A DNA stretch of 9,863 nucleotides, taken from positions 1 to 9,863 of the forward strand of contig PFWS01000047.1 in the NCBI GenBank assembly GCA_002791255.1, written 5' to 3'. Positions 1-6,512 of the stretch are shown one piece after another (positions within the stretch are counted from its first letter, which is position 1; every line of letters begins with the position of its first letter). The notes beneath the pieces are model-generated. The model did no database searches, had not been told where the DNA came from, and worked only from the letters and a program-made list of their open reading frames with translations. This DNA comes from Candidatus Uhrbacteria bacterium CG_4_9_14_3_um_filter_36_7 (GTDB taxonomy: Bacteria > Patescibacteriota > Patescibacteriia > UBA9934 > GWF2-40-263). The translations under genes and the position numbers were made by a program.

Positions 1-15
1 GAAGTCCTTTAATTT

Positions 16-753
16 TTGATCAATTTAGGTCCCCAAAAATGTACCTTAGGCCAAGGTTTGCTGCTCGCAGTGCCGAGAGAGCCTGGCTGGCCGTTTGAGT
101 TGCAGTTGGGTGATCTGGAGCCATTGCGCTTCAAGGGTTGGCCGAATTGTGGGACGGCGGTGTCGCTGCTTATCCCGGACTGGCGCTCGATGGGCGGAGT
201 TGAGCGGGTCGGTTTCAGCGAGATCAAACGGATGGAAGGGCTGGAGTTGCACCGTCGCAATCAGGCACACCGGCTGTGGGCAAGGAGTTTTGATGGTGAG
301 ACAGCTATGCTGCTGGCCCGGTTGTCAAAAAAGGATAATCTCGAGCAGATCCTTGGGCAGCTGTCGCCAGAACAGCAGATTGTGTTTGAGAATGCCCTGG
401 AGCTGGCCAACCAGAATTTCGTGATGGATCTGACCGCTAATTATGATCTATCTAGGTACTATCCGGTGGTGAAGGCGCTGCTGGCCATGGCGCAGGAGCC
501 GCAGGATCGGTTGCGACTTTTGTCGCAGTTCGTGGTTGATTTGTACCACAGCAATGAGAGCAGGAACCGGCGGTTCTACGCCCGAGCCGGGCATGCCAGC
601 TGGCTGGCAGCTGGCTGGCTGAACACAGAGCGTGAGTTTGATCCTATGCCGACTGAGTTTCGCGATCAGATGATCGAATCCGAGGCGTATTTAATGGATG
701 AAGATTTGGAAATAGCCTGGCGTTCGTGGTGCCGTTTCCAGGACATGCGGTGA
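16..753 (+). CDS. Hypothetical protein, GC-rich gene of unknown function
   Basis: I do not recognise this 245-residue protein. It is soluble-looking, with no signal peptide or membrane segment. The N-terminal third is rich in Gly, Pro and Trp. From about residue 95 to the end it looks mostly alpha-helical, with acidic stretches and aromatic residues (WLAAGWL near 196-202, WRSWCRF near 235-241). The start is uncertain: the TTG at 16 lies directly after an in-frame TAA (10-12), has no visible ribosome binding site, and its first codons run through an inverted repeat (32-48). In-frame TTG at 58 or GTG at 70 are alternatives, and the 5' end may have been remade by an insertion. It ends in TGA followed at once by terminator-like sequence. 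Its base composition (37 of 60 bases are G or C at 61-120) is far above that of recG (21 of 60 at 2101-2160), suggesting transfer or an accessory role. The long open frame and GC-rich codons support a real gene; the function is unknown. Confidence 0.55.
   Translation: MINLGPQKCTLGQGLLLAVPREPGWPFELQLGDLEPLRFKGWPNCGTAVSLLIPDWRSMGGVERVGFSEIKRMEGLELHRRNQAHRLWARSFDGETAMLLARLSKKDNLEQILGQLSPEQQIVFENALELANQNFVMDLTANYDLSRYYPVVKALLAMAQEPQDRLRLLSQFVVDLYHSNESRNRRFYARAGHASWLAAGWLNTEREFDPMPTEFRDQMIESEAYLMDEDLEIAWRSWCRFQDMR
32..48. repeat. Left arm of inverted repeat bracketing the first gene
   Basis: The 17 bases here (CCC, five A, then TGTACCTTA) match the reverse complement of 834-849 except for one extra A. 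The arms point toward each other with the 16-753 gene between them. The TGT...ACA polarity would fit ends of a transposable element. No target-site duplication or transposase is visible. Confidence 0.5.
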
Positions 754-755
754 GT

Positions 756-780
756 GGCCCGTTTTTTTAGGCCTTTTTTT
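756..780 (+). terminator. Weak terminator-like hairpin
   Basis: A 4-bp GGCC/GGCC stem (756-759 with 770-773) encloses a T-rich loop and is followed by seven T (774-780). It starts three bases after the TGA of the 16-753 gene. The stem is short, so it may only assist the stronger hairpin just downstream. Confidence 0.35.
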
Positions 781-782
781 GT

Positions 783-817
783 GCCAATGTGGTAGATACC
801 ATATTGGCATTTTTTTT
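783..817 (+). terminator. Rho-independent terminator
   Basis: An 11-bp stem (783-793 with 798-808, one G-T wobble) with a four-base AGAT loop is followed by eight T (810-817). It ends transcription of the 16-753 gene. There is no A tract on the upstream side, so it is not expected to work on the other strand. Confidence 0.85.
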
Positions 818-832
818 GGGGATATTTCAGGA

Positions 833-860
833 ATAAGGTACATTTTGGGCATAAGGTACA
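833..860. repeat. Direct repeat pair; inner copy forms right arm of inverted repeat
   Basis: The ten-base word ATAAGGTACA occurs at 833-842 and again at 851-860, an 18-base period. The inner copy with its flank (834-849) is the inverted partner of 32-48. Two spaced copies near one end resemble the multiple subterminal repeats known from IS21-type and some other transposon ends. A regulator binding site is the main alternative. The repeat is seen directly; the role is inference. Confidence 0.5.
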
Positions 861-863
861 AAT

Positions 864-937
864 AATGGGTGGTAAAAAGATGGTTTCTTTTCTAAAATAA
901 GCGCAGAAATGTGTTTTTTTATTTTTTACCCCCCATT
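864..937. repeat. Long inverted repeat with 44-base loop
   Basis: The arms at 864-878 and 923-937 pair at 14 of 15 positions (only T870 and C931 do not pair). The outer half of the stem is G/C-rich and the inner half is A-T. The loop is AT-rich with no open frame. As RNA this could fold into a large hairpin; as DNA it could be a protein site or an element end. No function can be assigned. Confidence 0.5.
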
Positions 938-962
938 GATTTTTAATTGATTCTTCTATAAG
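936..962 (+). promoter_or_regulatory. Possible sigma70-type promoter for the secreted-protein gene
   Basis: TTGATT (936-941) and TATAAG (957-962) are separated by 15 bases, which is short of the usual 17. The region is AT-rich throughout, so such matches arise easily by chance. If used, the leader to the ATG at 1115 would be about 145 bases and would include the palindrome at 984-1010. Confidence 0.25.
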
Positions 963-983
963 ATTTGATTACTTTGTTTTTTT

Positions 984-1010
984 AATGAAAATTATTTAAA
1001 AATAATCATT
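984..1010. repeat. AT-rich palindrome upstream of the secreted-protein gene
   Basis: ATTATTT (991-997) and AAATAAT (1000-1006) form a 7-bp stem with a two-base loop. It is extended by AATG (984-987) pairing with CATT (1007-1010) across a three-A bulge. It could be an operator or a weak RNA hairpin. The low complexity of the region keeps confidence low. Confidence 0.3.
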
Positions 1011-1102
1011 TGGAGCGGATTCATCAGCTACAGAAGTTTGTTTTTAAATAGATCCGTTGTTATTAGGGGATGTTCTTTAAAAACAATGGATTTTTGTCTA
1101 AG

Positions 1103-1108
1103 AAAGGG
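1103..1108 (+). promoter_or_regulatory. Ribosome binding site that favours the ATG at 1115
   Basis: AAAGGG lies six bases before the ATG at 1115. For the upstream in-frame ATG at 1070 the only purine run (AGGGG) touches the start codon, which is too close. This decides the start. It is notable because recG and the minus-strand operon genes mostly lack such a motif. Confidence 0.55.
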
Positions 1109-1114
1109 TTGTCC

Positions 1115-1918
1115 ATGAGGAGGGTATCCATTGTTATTTGTTTGTTTGCCTTTTTTGTTTTTATCCGTCTTTCGTTTGGTGCTAATCATACTACACTCAT
1201 CCACGGTCGTTTCACTCCGCTTCAGGATAAGATAACCATGGTCAAGTCCTGGCCGGGCATCAACCCAGCCGACGTAGACGCTGCTGTCAGGCGAGCTCGT
1301 AGGGACGGTACTGTTGCACTTTTTGAGAAAAAATCTCCAAAGAACGATTTACTAGATATAGTGATTGTCGTGAATCGTTCAGATGTTTCTCAAACGATCG
1401 TGTATGCTCGTGAGAGATTGAAGGAAGTATGGGGGAGGAGGTATGTCGAGTGGGAGGAAGTTTACTCCGGAAAAGGGAAGGAGTTTGAGGTAATTTCTGG
1501 AGCCAAGTTCTATCCCAACAGGATAGAGGTGAAAGTTGTAGATCTGAGTGCTAATCGTAATAAAATTTCTAGTGATTTTTGGTCTTATTTTAAGACAGGC
1601 GTCCTTGATCAAGTTCAGTCAAATCAGTCTGACAAGCTAGCGACATTTTTACCAATTTTTTGTGCTATTGAAAGTCCGGGGTGGGTTGAACAGATGGATG
1701 GGAAGACCGTTCCAAATGTTTTATTGTCTGGGATTGTTTTCAGGCATATTCCATATATTGATAATAGACAAAAGGAATTGTCAGTTAAAAAACAAAATCC
1801 AGATTCACCGCAGTTTTATTCCCCCAGTATTTGGTTCAGCAGAGATTTGAAAATTAATTTAGACGGGGAAAGGATATCGAACGATTATTATACATATTCT
1901 TTTCCGGTTGACCTATAG
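1115..1918 (+). CDS. Secreted or lipid-free exported protein of unknown function
   Basis: I do not recognise this family. With the ATG at 1115 the product is 267 residues and opens with a classic signal peptide: MRR, a hydrophobic core of about 15 residues, then SFGA, with likely cleavage near residue 23. No lipobox Cys is seen. The mature part is mixed alpha/beta with a charged segment (ADVDAAVRRARRDG, followed by IVIVVN). It has a single Cys in the mature region, no membrane segment and no C-terminal anchor, so export across the membrane is the likely fate. The ATG at 1070 would add 15 residues but has poor ribosome-site spacing. G+C falls along the gene, from 37 of 60 bases at 1261-1320 to 21 of 60 at 1801-1860, so it may be a mosaic. 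It stands alone between two terminators (783-817 and 1946-1975) and is likely expressed on its own. Confidence 0.65.
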   Translation: MRRVSIVICLFAFFVFIRLSFGANHTTLIHGRFTPLQDKITMVKSWPGINPADVDAAVRRARRDGTVALFEKKSPKNDLLDIVIVVNRSDVSQTIVYARERLKEVWGRRYVEWEEVYSGKGKEFEVISGAKFYPNRIEVKVVDLSANRNKISSDFWSYFKTGVLDQVQSNQSDKLATFLPIFCAIESPGWVEQMDGKTVPNVLLSGIVFRHIPYIDNRQKELSVKKQNPDSPQFYSPSIWFSRDLKINLDGERISNDYYTYSFPVDL

Positions 1919-1945
1919 TTCTTTATTCAGAATTTCCGTACGGAT

Positions 1946-1975
1946 GGCCACACCTTTTTGGGGGTGGCCTTTTTT
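1946..1975 (+). terminator. Rho-independent terminator
   Basis: GGCCAC (1946-1951) pairs with GTGGCC (1964-1969). The stem continues past one A/G mismatch with two further C-G pairs, closing a T-rich loop. Six T follow (1970-1975). It lies 27 bases after the stop of the secreted-protein gene and separates it from recG. Confidence 0.85.
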
Positions 1976-1999
1976 GCCAAATTTTTTACAGCCTACTAA
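1971..1999 (+). promoter_or_regulatory. Possible promoter for a leaderless recG transcript
   Basis: TACTAA (1994-1999) sits 11 bases before the recG ATG, where a -10 box would lie if transcription began at or next to the start codon. TTTTTG (1971-1976) is 17 bases upstream but is a poor -35. The absence of any Shine-Dalgarno motif and the terminator just upstream fit this reading. It remains a weak, motif-based guess. Confidence 0.25.
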
Positions 2000-2010
2000 C
2001 ATACATTTGT

Positions 2011-4068
2011 ATGGCTATTCATCTTTCAACCCCTCTTGAAAAACTTGTTGGTATTGGCACAAAGACCATCCAAGACTTTAAACATATGGGTCTTTTTTGC
2101 GTGAGAGATCTACTTTGGCATATTCCGTTTCGGTATGATGATTATTCAAAAACAAAACCAATCAATCAATTACGCCATGGTGATCAAGTAACAATTATTG
2201 GAACAATTAAATCAATTTCTAGTCGCAAAAGCAAAAATCAAAGAATTTCTTTAACCGAAGCTTTTCTTGAAAATGAAACCGGTACATTAAAACTAGTTTG
2301 GTTTAATCAGGTCTATCTTGAAAGGCGTCTTGTGCCAGGATCTAAGTGGTCATTTGCTGGTACTATTGATCGTCGTTTTAAAGAAACAATTTTATTAAAT
2401 CCTATTCATGAGCATATAGGATTATCATCCCAAAAAACAGGGCGCATATTTCCTATTTATTCTTTAAGTGGAAATTTGAAGATGTTTCGAATTAGGGAAG
2501 CTATAGAGCAGTGTCGATCTGCAATTTTTGAGTGGCAGGATTGGTTACCAGAAGTAATACAAAAAAAAGAAGAGCTTTGTGCTTTTGCTCAAGCTGTTTT
2601 TTTTCTTCATTTTCCAAAAAATCAACAGGAAATTTATGAGGGTAGAAAACGTTTAGCTTTTGATGAACTGCTTCTTCGACAACTTATGTTTGCACAGGTT
2701 CGCAAACAGCAGCAAAAGAAAAATTCCGTTTATATTCCCGTGGTAAAAGAACAACTACAAGCCTTTACTCTTCAACTTCCATTTGTATTAACAAGCAGTC
2801 AACGCAAAGCTGCTTGGGAAATTATTCAAGATCTTGCCAAGGATGAACCTATGAATCGTCTTTTACAAGGAGATGTAGGTTCAGGAAAAACAGTGGTCGC
2901 TGCACTTGCGGCTTCTTCTGTTTTAGCTCAAGGGTTACAAGTGGTTTATCTGGCTCCAACTGAACTTTTAGCTAAGCAACAACATAAAGTTTTTTGTGAT
3001 TTCTTTACTGAATATACTCCTGCGTTATTTACTCGTTCCTCTCATAAGGTGGGTGGGGAAGATGTTTCTAAACATGATTTGCTTACAAAAATAGAAAATA
3101 ATGAAATTAAATGCGTTATAGGTACCCATGCTCTTTTACAAGAATCTGTAAAATTTTCTCGTCTTGCCTTAGTTATTATTGATGAACAACATCGATTTGG
3201 AGTTGAACAGCGTCATGCTCTTTTAGAGCGTCATAATCAAGAAATGGTTCCACATCTTTTATCTATGACAGCTACCCCCATTCCACGCTCTCTTGCACTT
3301 TCTTGTTATGGGGATCTGGAAATTTCTTGTATAAAAGAACGGCCAAAAGGACGCAAATCTATTTTAACTAAATGTCTTTTGCCAAATCAGGAAGAGTCTT
3401 TATATAAATGTATTTTGGAAGAAATTAAAAAAGATCATCGGGCCTATATTGTTTGCCCGCTTATTGAAGGAGAAGAAGACGAGACTAAGTCTGTAATAGC
3501 CACGATGAAGTTTTTAAAGAATGGACCATTAAAACAAGTAAGAATGGGAATTTTACACGGACGACTTAGATCAGAAGAAAAAGAACAAGTAATGAATGAT
3601 TTTCTAAAAGGAAATATCCAGGTTCTTGTTTCAACAACAGTTATTGAAGTGGGAGTGGACGTGCCAGAAGCGACTGTTATGGCTATTTTTGGAGCTGAGC
3701 ATTTTGGTCTTGCCCAGCTCCATCAACTGCGTGGTCGTATTGGTCGAAGTGATAAACCATCATTTTGTTTTTTGTGTCCAAAACAATGGTCACCTCGCAT
3801 TAAGGATCGGTTAGAAATGCTGGTAGTTTCACAAGATGGATTTTTTTTAGCAGAAAAAGATTTAGCCTTTCGTGGGGCAGGGGATATTTTTGGAACAGTT
3901 CAATCTGGATTTACCCAATTTTGTTTTGCGGATCCATTTAATCAGGTTCAAATAGAAAAAGCCCGCTTTTGGGCTGATTGGATTTTTGAGCAAGATTCAT
4001 CTCTTACTTCCTTTCCTTTAATAAAACAAGAACTTTTACAAGCTTTTGATGCAATACATTTAGAATAA
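2011..4068 (+). CDS. recG: ATP-dependent DNA helicase RecG
   Basis: RecG reverses stalled forks and branch-migrates Holliday and D-loop intermediates, acting on DNA in the cytoplasm. The 685-residue length is normal for the family. An N-terminal helical and OB-fold wedge domain covers roughly residues 1-150 (KLVGIG, then GTLKLVWFNQ). The SF2 helicase core follows: Walker A GDVGSGKT (287-294), APTELLA (315-321), GTHAL (371-375), DEQH box (391-394), TATPIPR (420-426), HGRLR (516-520), TTVIEVGVDVP (542-552) and QLRGRIGRS (572-580). The TRG region RGAGDIFGTVQSG (621-633) couples ATP hydrolysis to translocation; it carries Val where E. coli has Arg and Bacillus has Lys. The ATG at 2011 has no Shine-Dalgarno motif. 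The gene is AT-rich and convergent with radA, with 52 bases and no obvious hairpin between them. It appears intact and functional. Confidence 0.97.
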   Translation: MAIHLSTPLEKLVGIGTKTIQDFKHMGLFCVRDLLWHIPFRYDDYSKTKPINQLRHGDQVTIIGTIKSISSRKSKNQRISLTEAFLENETGTLKLVWFNQVYLERRLVPGSKWSFAGTIDRRFKETILLNPIHEHIGLSSQKTGRIFPIYSLSGNLKMFRIREAIEQCRSAIFEWQDWLPEVIQKKEELCAFAQAVFFLHFPKNQQEIYEGRKRLAFDELLLRQLMFAQVRKQQQKKNSVYIPVVKEQLQAFTLQLPFVLTSSQRKAAWEIIQDLAKDEPMNRLLQGDVGSGKTVVAALAASSVLAQGLQVVYLAPTELLAKQQHKVFCDFFTEYTPALFTRSSHKVGGEDVSKHDLLTKIENNEIKCVIGTHALLQESVKFSRLALVIIDEQHRFGVEQRHALLERHNQEMVPHLLSMTATPIPRSLALSCYGDLEISCIKERPKGRKSILTKCLLPNQEESLYKCILEEIKKDHRAYIVCPLIEGEEDETKSVIATMKFLKNGPLKQVRMGILHGRLRSEEKEQVMNDFLKGNIQVLVSTTVIEVGVDVPEATVMAIFGAEHFGLAQLHQLRGRIGRSDKPSFCFLCPKQWSPRIKDRLEMLVVSQDGFFLAEKDLAFRGAGDIFGTVQSGFTQFCFADPFNQVQIEKARFWADWIFEQDSSLTSFPLIKQELLQAFDAIHLE

Positions 4069-4120
4069 ATTTTTAGATAGTTACTTAAAAACAAACACCC
4101 ACGACTTAAATTAATAACAA

Positions 4121-5449
4121 CTATGAAGAAAGTTCACTGATTTGGGTTATTCCTTTTGTTTGTGGAAGTTTTTGGCGCATTGGCACAATAATTTCTTTTA
4201 TACCAAATCGTTTGCATTCTTTCACTCTTTGTTCTAGCAAAGGAACACTACGCAGTTCACCACCAAGCCCGACTTCTCCAAGATAAATCACTGGATACTC
4301 TTGTATTTTATTAGTTTTGGCACTAAGAATGGCCGCGCATACTGCCAGATCTGAAGCTGGTTCATGCAGCTCAATACCACCCACTACGTTTATATAGACA
4401 TCGTGGTCTTGTAGAGAAAGACTAGCTCGCTTGGAAAGAATGGCACAAAGCATCATTAAACGATTTTGATCAAAACCAGAAGCCCGTCGAATAGGAACAC
4501 TATAAGCATTTTTTTCAACCAGTGCTTGAACCTCAACTAAAAACACTCGTGATCCTTCTAAAGTTGCAGTTAAAACTGATCCTGGAACAGCCACACGCTC
4601 TTGAAGAAAATGTTTTGAAGGATTTTCAAGGGCTATAAGACCATGGTTTGTCATTTCAAAAACACCTACTTCACCAGTTGAACCAAAACGATTTTTACTA
4701 CTGCGCAAAAATCTTAAAGCATGAACTGAATCACCTTCAAGTGAAAGAACCACATCCACTAAATGCTCAAGTGTTTTTGGGCCAGCCAAGCTTCCTTCTT
4801 TTGTTACTTGTCCAATAAGAAGGATAGGAATATTTGTTTGTTTTGTGAAGGTAAGGAGAAGGTTTGTGATGTATCTGACAAGATTTGGGCTTGCCAAGGG
4901 TGCTTCAAGCACTTGCGAGCCAATAGTTTGAATAGAATCAATAATAACAAAAGTAGGAAGTTCTTTTTCAATGGTGGCAATGATAGTTTCAATTGGGTGT
5001 GCTTCTAAATAATGAACTTGATCAAAAGCAAGAGAAAGTCGCAGGAAACGCTCTTTAAGCTGAATTAAAGATTCTTCTCCTGAAATATAAAGAACATGAG
5101 AGCTTGACTTAAAAAGAGAACAAGCAAGCATGGCCGCAAGTGTTGATTTTCCACGACCAGGTTCACCAGAAAGTAATAGAAGACTTCCAGGAACTATTCC
5201 ACCACCAAGCACACGATCAACTTCAGTATTTTGTGTGCGTAAACGAAAAGATGCTTGATCTTTTATTTTTTGATTTTGTTGAATAGAAAGAGAAGCAATT
5301 GCTTTATGGGAGGTTTTTTGTTTGGATGATTTTGAATTTGAAGCAGGGTTTGACTGTTCAACAAGCGTTCCCCATTGGCTACACTCAGGGCATCGCCCAT
5401 ACCATTTAGGAAATTGGCTGTCGCAATTGGTGCAGGTAAAAAGAGACAT
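4121..5449 (-). CDS. radA: DNA repair protein RadA (Sms)
   Basis: RadA is a RecA-like hexameric DNA motor that promotes branch migration in homologous recombination and, in naturally competent bacteria, helps RecA integrate incoming single strands. The 442 residues show the full family layout. A C4 zinc finger (Cys6, 9, 20, 23) is followed by the ATPase core with Walker A GEPGRGKST (95-103), Walker B VIIDSIQT (168-175) and the RadA signature KNRFG (252-256). A Lon-protease-like C-terminal domain runs from about 285 to 442; it is structural and not expected to be proteolytic. The start is the ATG three bases after the stop of the pilin-hydrolase gene, with no Shine-Dalgarno motif, so translation is probably coupled to the upstream gene. 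It is the last gene of the minus-strand operon. No hairpin terminator is visible in the 52 bases before the recG 3' end. Confidence 0.96.
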   Translation of the reverse strand: MSLFTCTNCDSQFPKWYGRCPECSQWGTLVEQSNPASNSKSSKQKTSHKAIASLSIQQNQKIKDQASFRLRTQNTEVDRVLGGGIVPGSLLLLSGEPGRGKSTLAAMLACSLFKSSSHVLYISGEESLIQLKERFLRLSLAFDQVHYLEAHPIETIIATIEKELPTFVIIDSIQTIGSQVLEAPLASPNLVRYITNLLLTFTKQTNIPILLIGQVTKEGSLAGPKTLEHLVDVVLSLEGDSVHALRFLRSSKNRFGSTGEVGVFEMTNHGLIALENPSKHFLQERVAVPGSVLTATLEGSRVFLVEVQALVEKNAYSVPIRRASGFDQNRLMMLCAILSKRASLSLQDHDVYINVVGGIELHEPASDLAVCAAILSAKTNKIQEYPVIYLGEVGLGGELRSVPLLEQRVKECKRFGIKEIIVPMRQKLPQTKGITQISELSS

Positions 5450-5452
5450 ATT

Positions 5453-6508
5453 TTAACGATCTACAAAGCGTAAAACCGGGAAGATATTACAAATTTTTTC
5501 AAGAGGCTGAAAACCAATGGCATTTCCCGCTGATCGACCACCCTTACTTCCATGACTATCCATAACCGATCCATTTCCAACATACATAAATACATGACCA
5601 AAACTTTTTTGTTTTGTGAAATCTCCCGCTTTAAATCCAATTAGATCTCCGGGGGTTAATTCATAAGTACCGCCTGCGGTTTTTACTCCAGTTTTTGTGC
5701 ATGATTCAATAACTTCTGCATTTTGAAAAATACCCCATGTTCCTCCATCTTCATTGCGGGGAGGTAACCCTGTACATTTAGCCACCATAGCAACAAATCC
5801 TGAACAATCAAGACAAACGCTTCCGTTTGGACAAAAGTTTTTATATGGCGTTCCATCTGGAGCAGTTTTTGTATCAGCAGGATAAGGAGGTGGTCCACCT
5901 TTTGCACCAAGTCGATATGTTGTTTTTCCTTGGAATTGCTTAGCAATTGTGGCAACATCCCCGCTGCCAGTACAAGAGATTCCAAGAGATTGAAGAGAAC
6001 TACCAGAAGCATTTACTCCTCCAGGTTCATCTCCAGATTCACGAACATATTCAACAGGATCAATAGTTTCCATCACTAAAGCCTTCATAATTGTTAATTG
6101 TGGATTCACAATAAATAAAATTAAGACCGCACTAAAAAGAATAACCATACCAATTATTGCTTGTTCAATACGTTTTTCTGCTTCCTTTACGTTTCCTGAA
6201 CCAGAAGCAAGAATATATTGTACACCTCCGACCGAGCCCATAATAACCGCAATGGTAATCGTGATGGTAAGAAGATATTTATAAAATCCGTCGACATAAT
6301 CAGCAAGATAATTTATTTTTAACTGATCTCCATCTTTTAAAATTTGAGAAAAAGATAAATTTGGAATTTTTATAGATAGTTTTGGTACTGAGTAGGTTTC
6401 TGTTGAGGTCGAGTTTGACGCCTCTATATTGGTAAGTGATATAAAAAATAGTCCAAAACAGACGATGAGAAACCCTATTGTAAGAGATCTGTACCAAGCA
6501 CGATGCAT
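5453..6508 (-). CDS. T4SS pilin-like membrane domain fused to NlpC/P60 hydrolase
   Basis: From the ATG at 6508 the product is 351 residues. A signal or anchor segment lies at about 6-27. A two-helix VirB2/TrbC-like pilin domain covers about 78-138, with hydrophobic helices flanking the polar YILASGSGNVKEAEKRIEQA stretch typical of T4SS pilin-like proteins in Patescibacteria. The C-terminal 170 residues form an NlpC/P60-type cysteine peptidase domain with catalytic Cys in LDCSGF (about 235), His in FGHVFMYVG (about 305) and a further His in MDSHG (about 319). Such domains usually cut peptidoglycan peptide stems; its target here is inferred. The exported part has six further Cys. The frame is open to an ATG at 6562, but that would overlap the preceding gene by 50 bases, while 6508 leaves a 4-base gap like the other junctions and begins with a better signal sequence. 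It sits between the DsbA-like gene and radA in one operon. Confidence 0.85.
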   Translation of the reverse strand: MHRAWYRSLTIGFLIVCFGLFFISLTNIEASNSTSTETYSVPKLSIKIPNLSFSQILKDGDQLKINYLADYVDGFYKYLLTITITIAVIMGSVGGVQYILASGSGNVKEAEKRIEQAIIGMVILFSAVLILFIVNPQLTIMKALVMETIDPVEYVRESGDEPGGVNASGSSLQSLGISCTGSGDVATIAKQFQGKTTYRLGAKGGPPPYPADTKTAPDGTPYKNFCPNGSVCLDCSGFVAMVAKCTGLPPRNEDGGTWGIFQNAEVIESCTKTGVKTAGGTYELTPGDLIGFKAGDFTKQKSFGHVFMYVGNGSVMDSHGSKGGRSAGNAIGFQPLEKICNIFPVLRFVDR

Positions 6509-6512
6509 AAAA

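Larger units (their letters stand above)
754..1114. other. Intergenic region with terminators, repeats and a possible promoter
   Basis: There is no convincing gene in these 361 bases. The region holds, in order, a weak and then a strong terminator for the upstream gene, an 18-base-period direct repeat, a 15-base inverted repeat with a 44-base loop, a possible promoter, an AT-rich palindrome, and the leader of the secreted-protein gene. An in-frame ATG at 1070 belongs to the downstream reading frame but is judged not to be its start. From about 880 on the sequence is very AT-rich with long T runs, unlike the GC-rich gene before it. Confidence 0.6.

Noticed and set aside
9..424. Overlapping open frames on both strands at 9-260, 46-270 and 95-424
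   Set aside because: They are shadows of the GC-rich 16-753 gene. GC-rich coding DNA has few stops in other frames, and none has a credible start signal or protein-like composition.
1070..1114. Longer start at ATG 1070 for the secreted-protein gene
   Set aside because: The only purine run (AGGGG) abuts the codon, whereas ATG 1115 has AAAGGG at a six-base spacing and begins directly with a standard signal peptide.
4069..4120. Bidirectional terminator between recG and radA
   Set aside because: I looked for a hairpin with a T or A tract in these 52 bases and found none; transcription may end by another route or within the 3' ends.
4763..5008. Open frames at 4763-5008 (plus) and 4804-4992 (minus)
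   Set aside because: Both lie inside radA, in the wrong frame or strand, with low-complexity translations rich in Phe, Leu, Lys and Ser.
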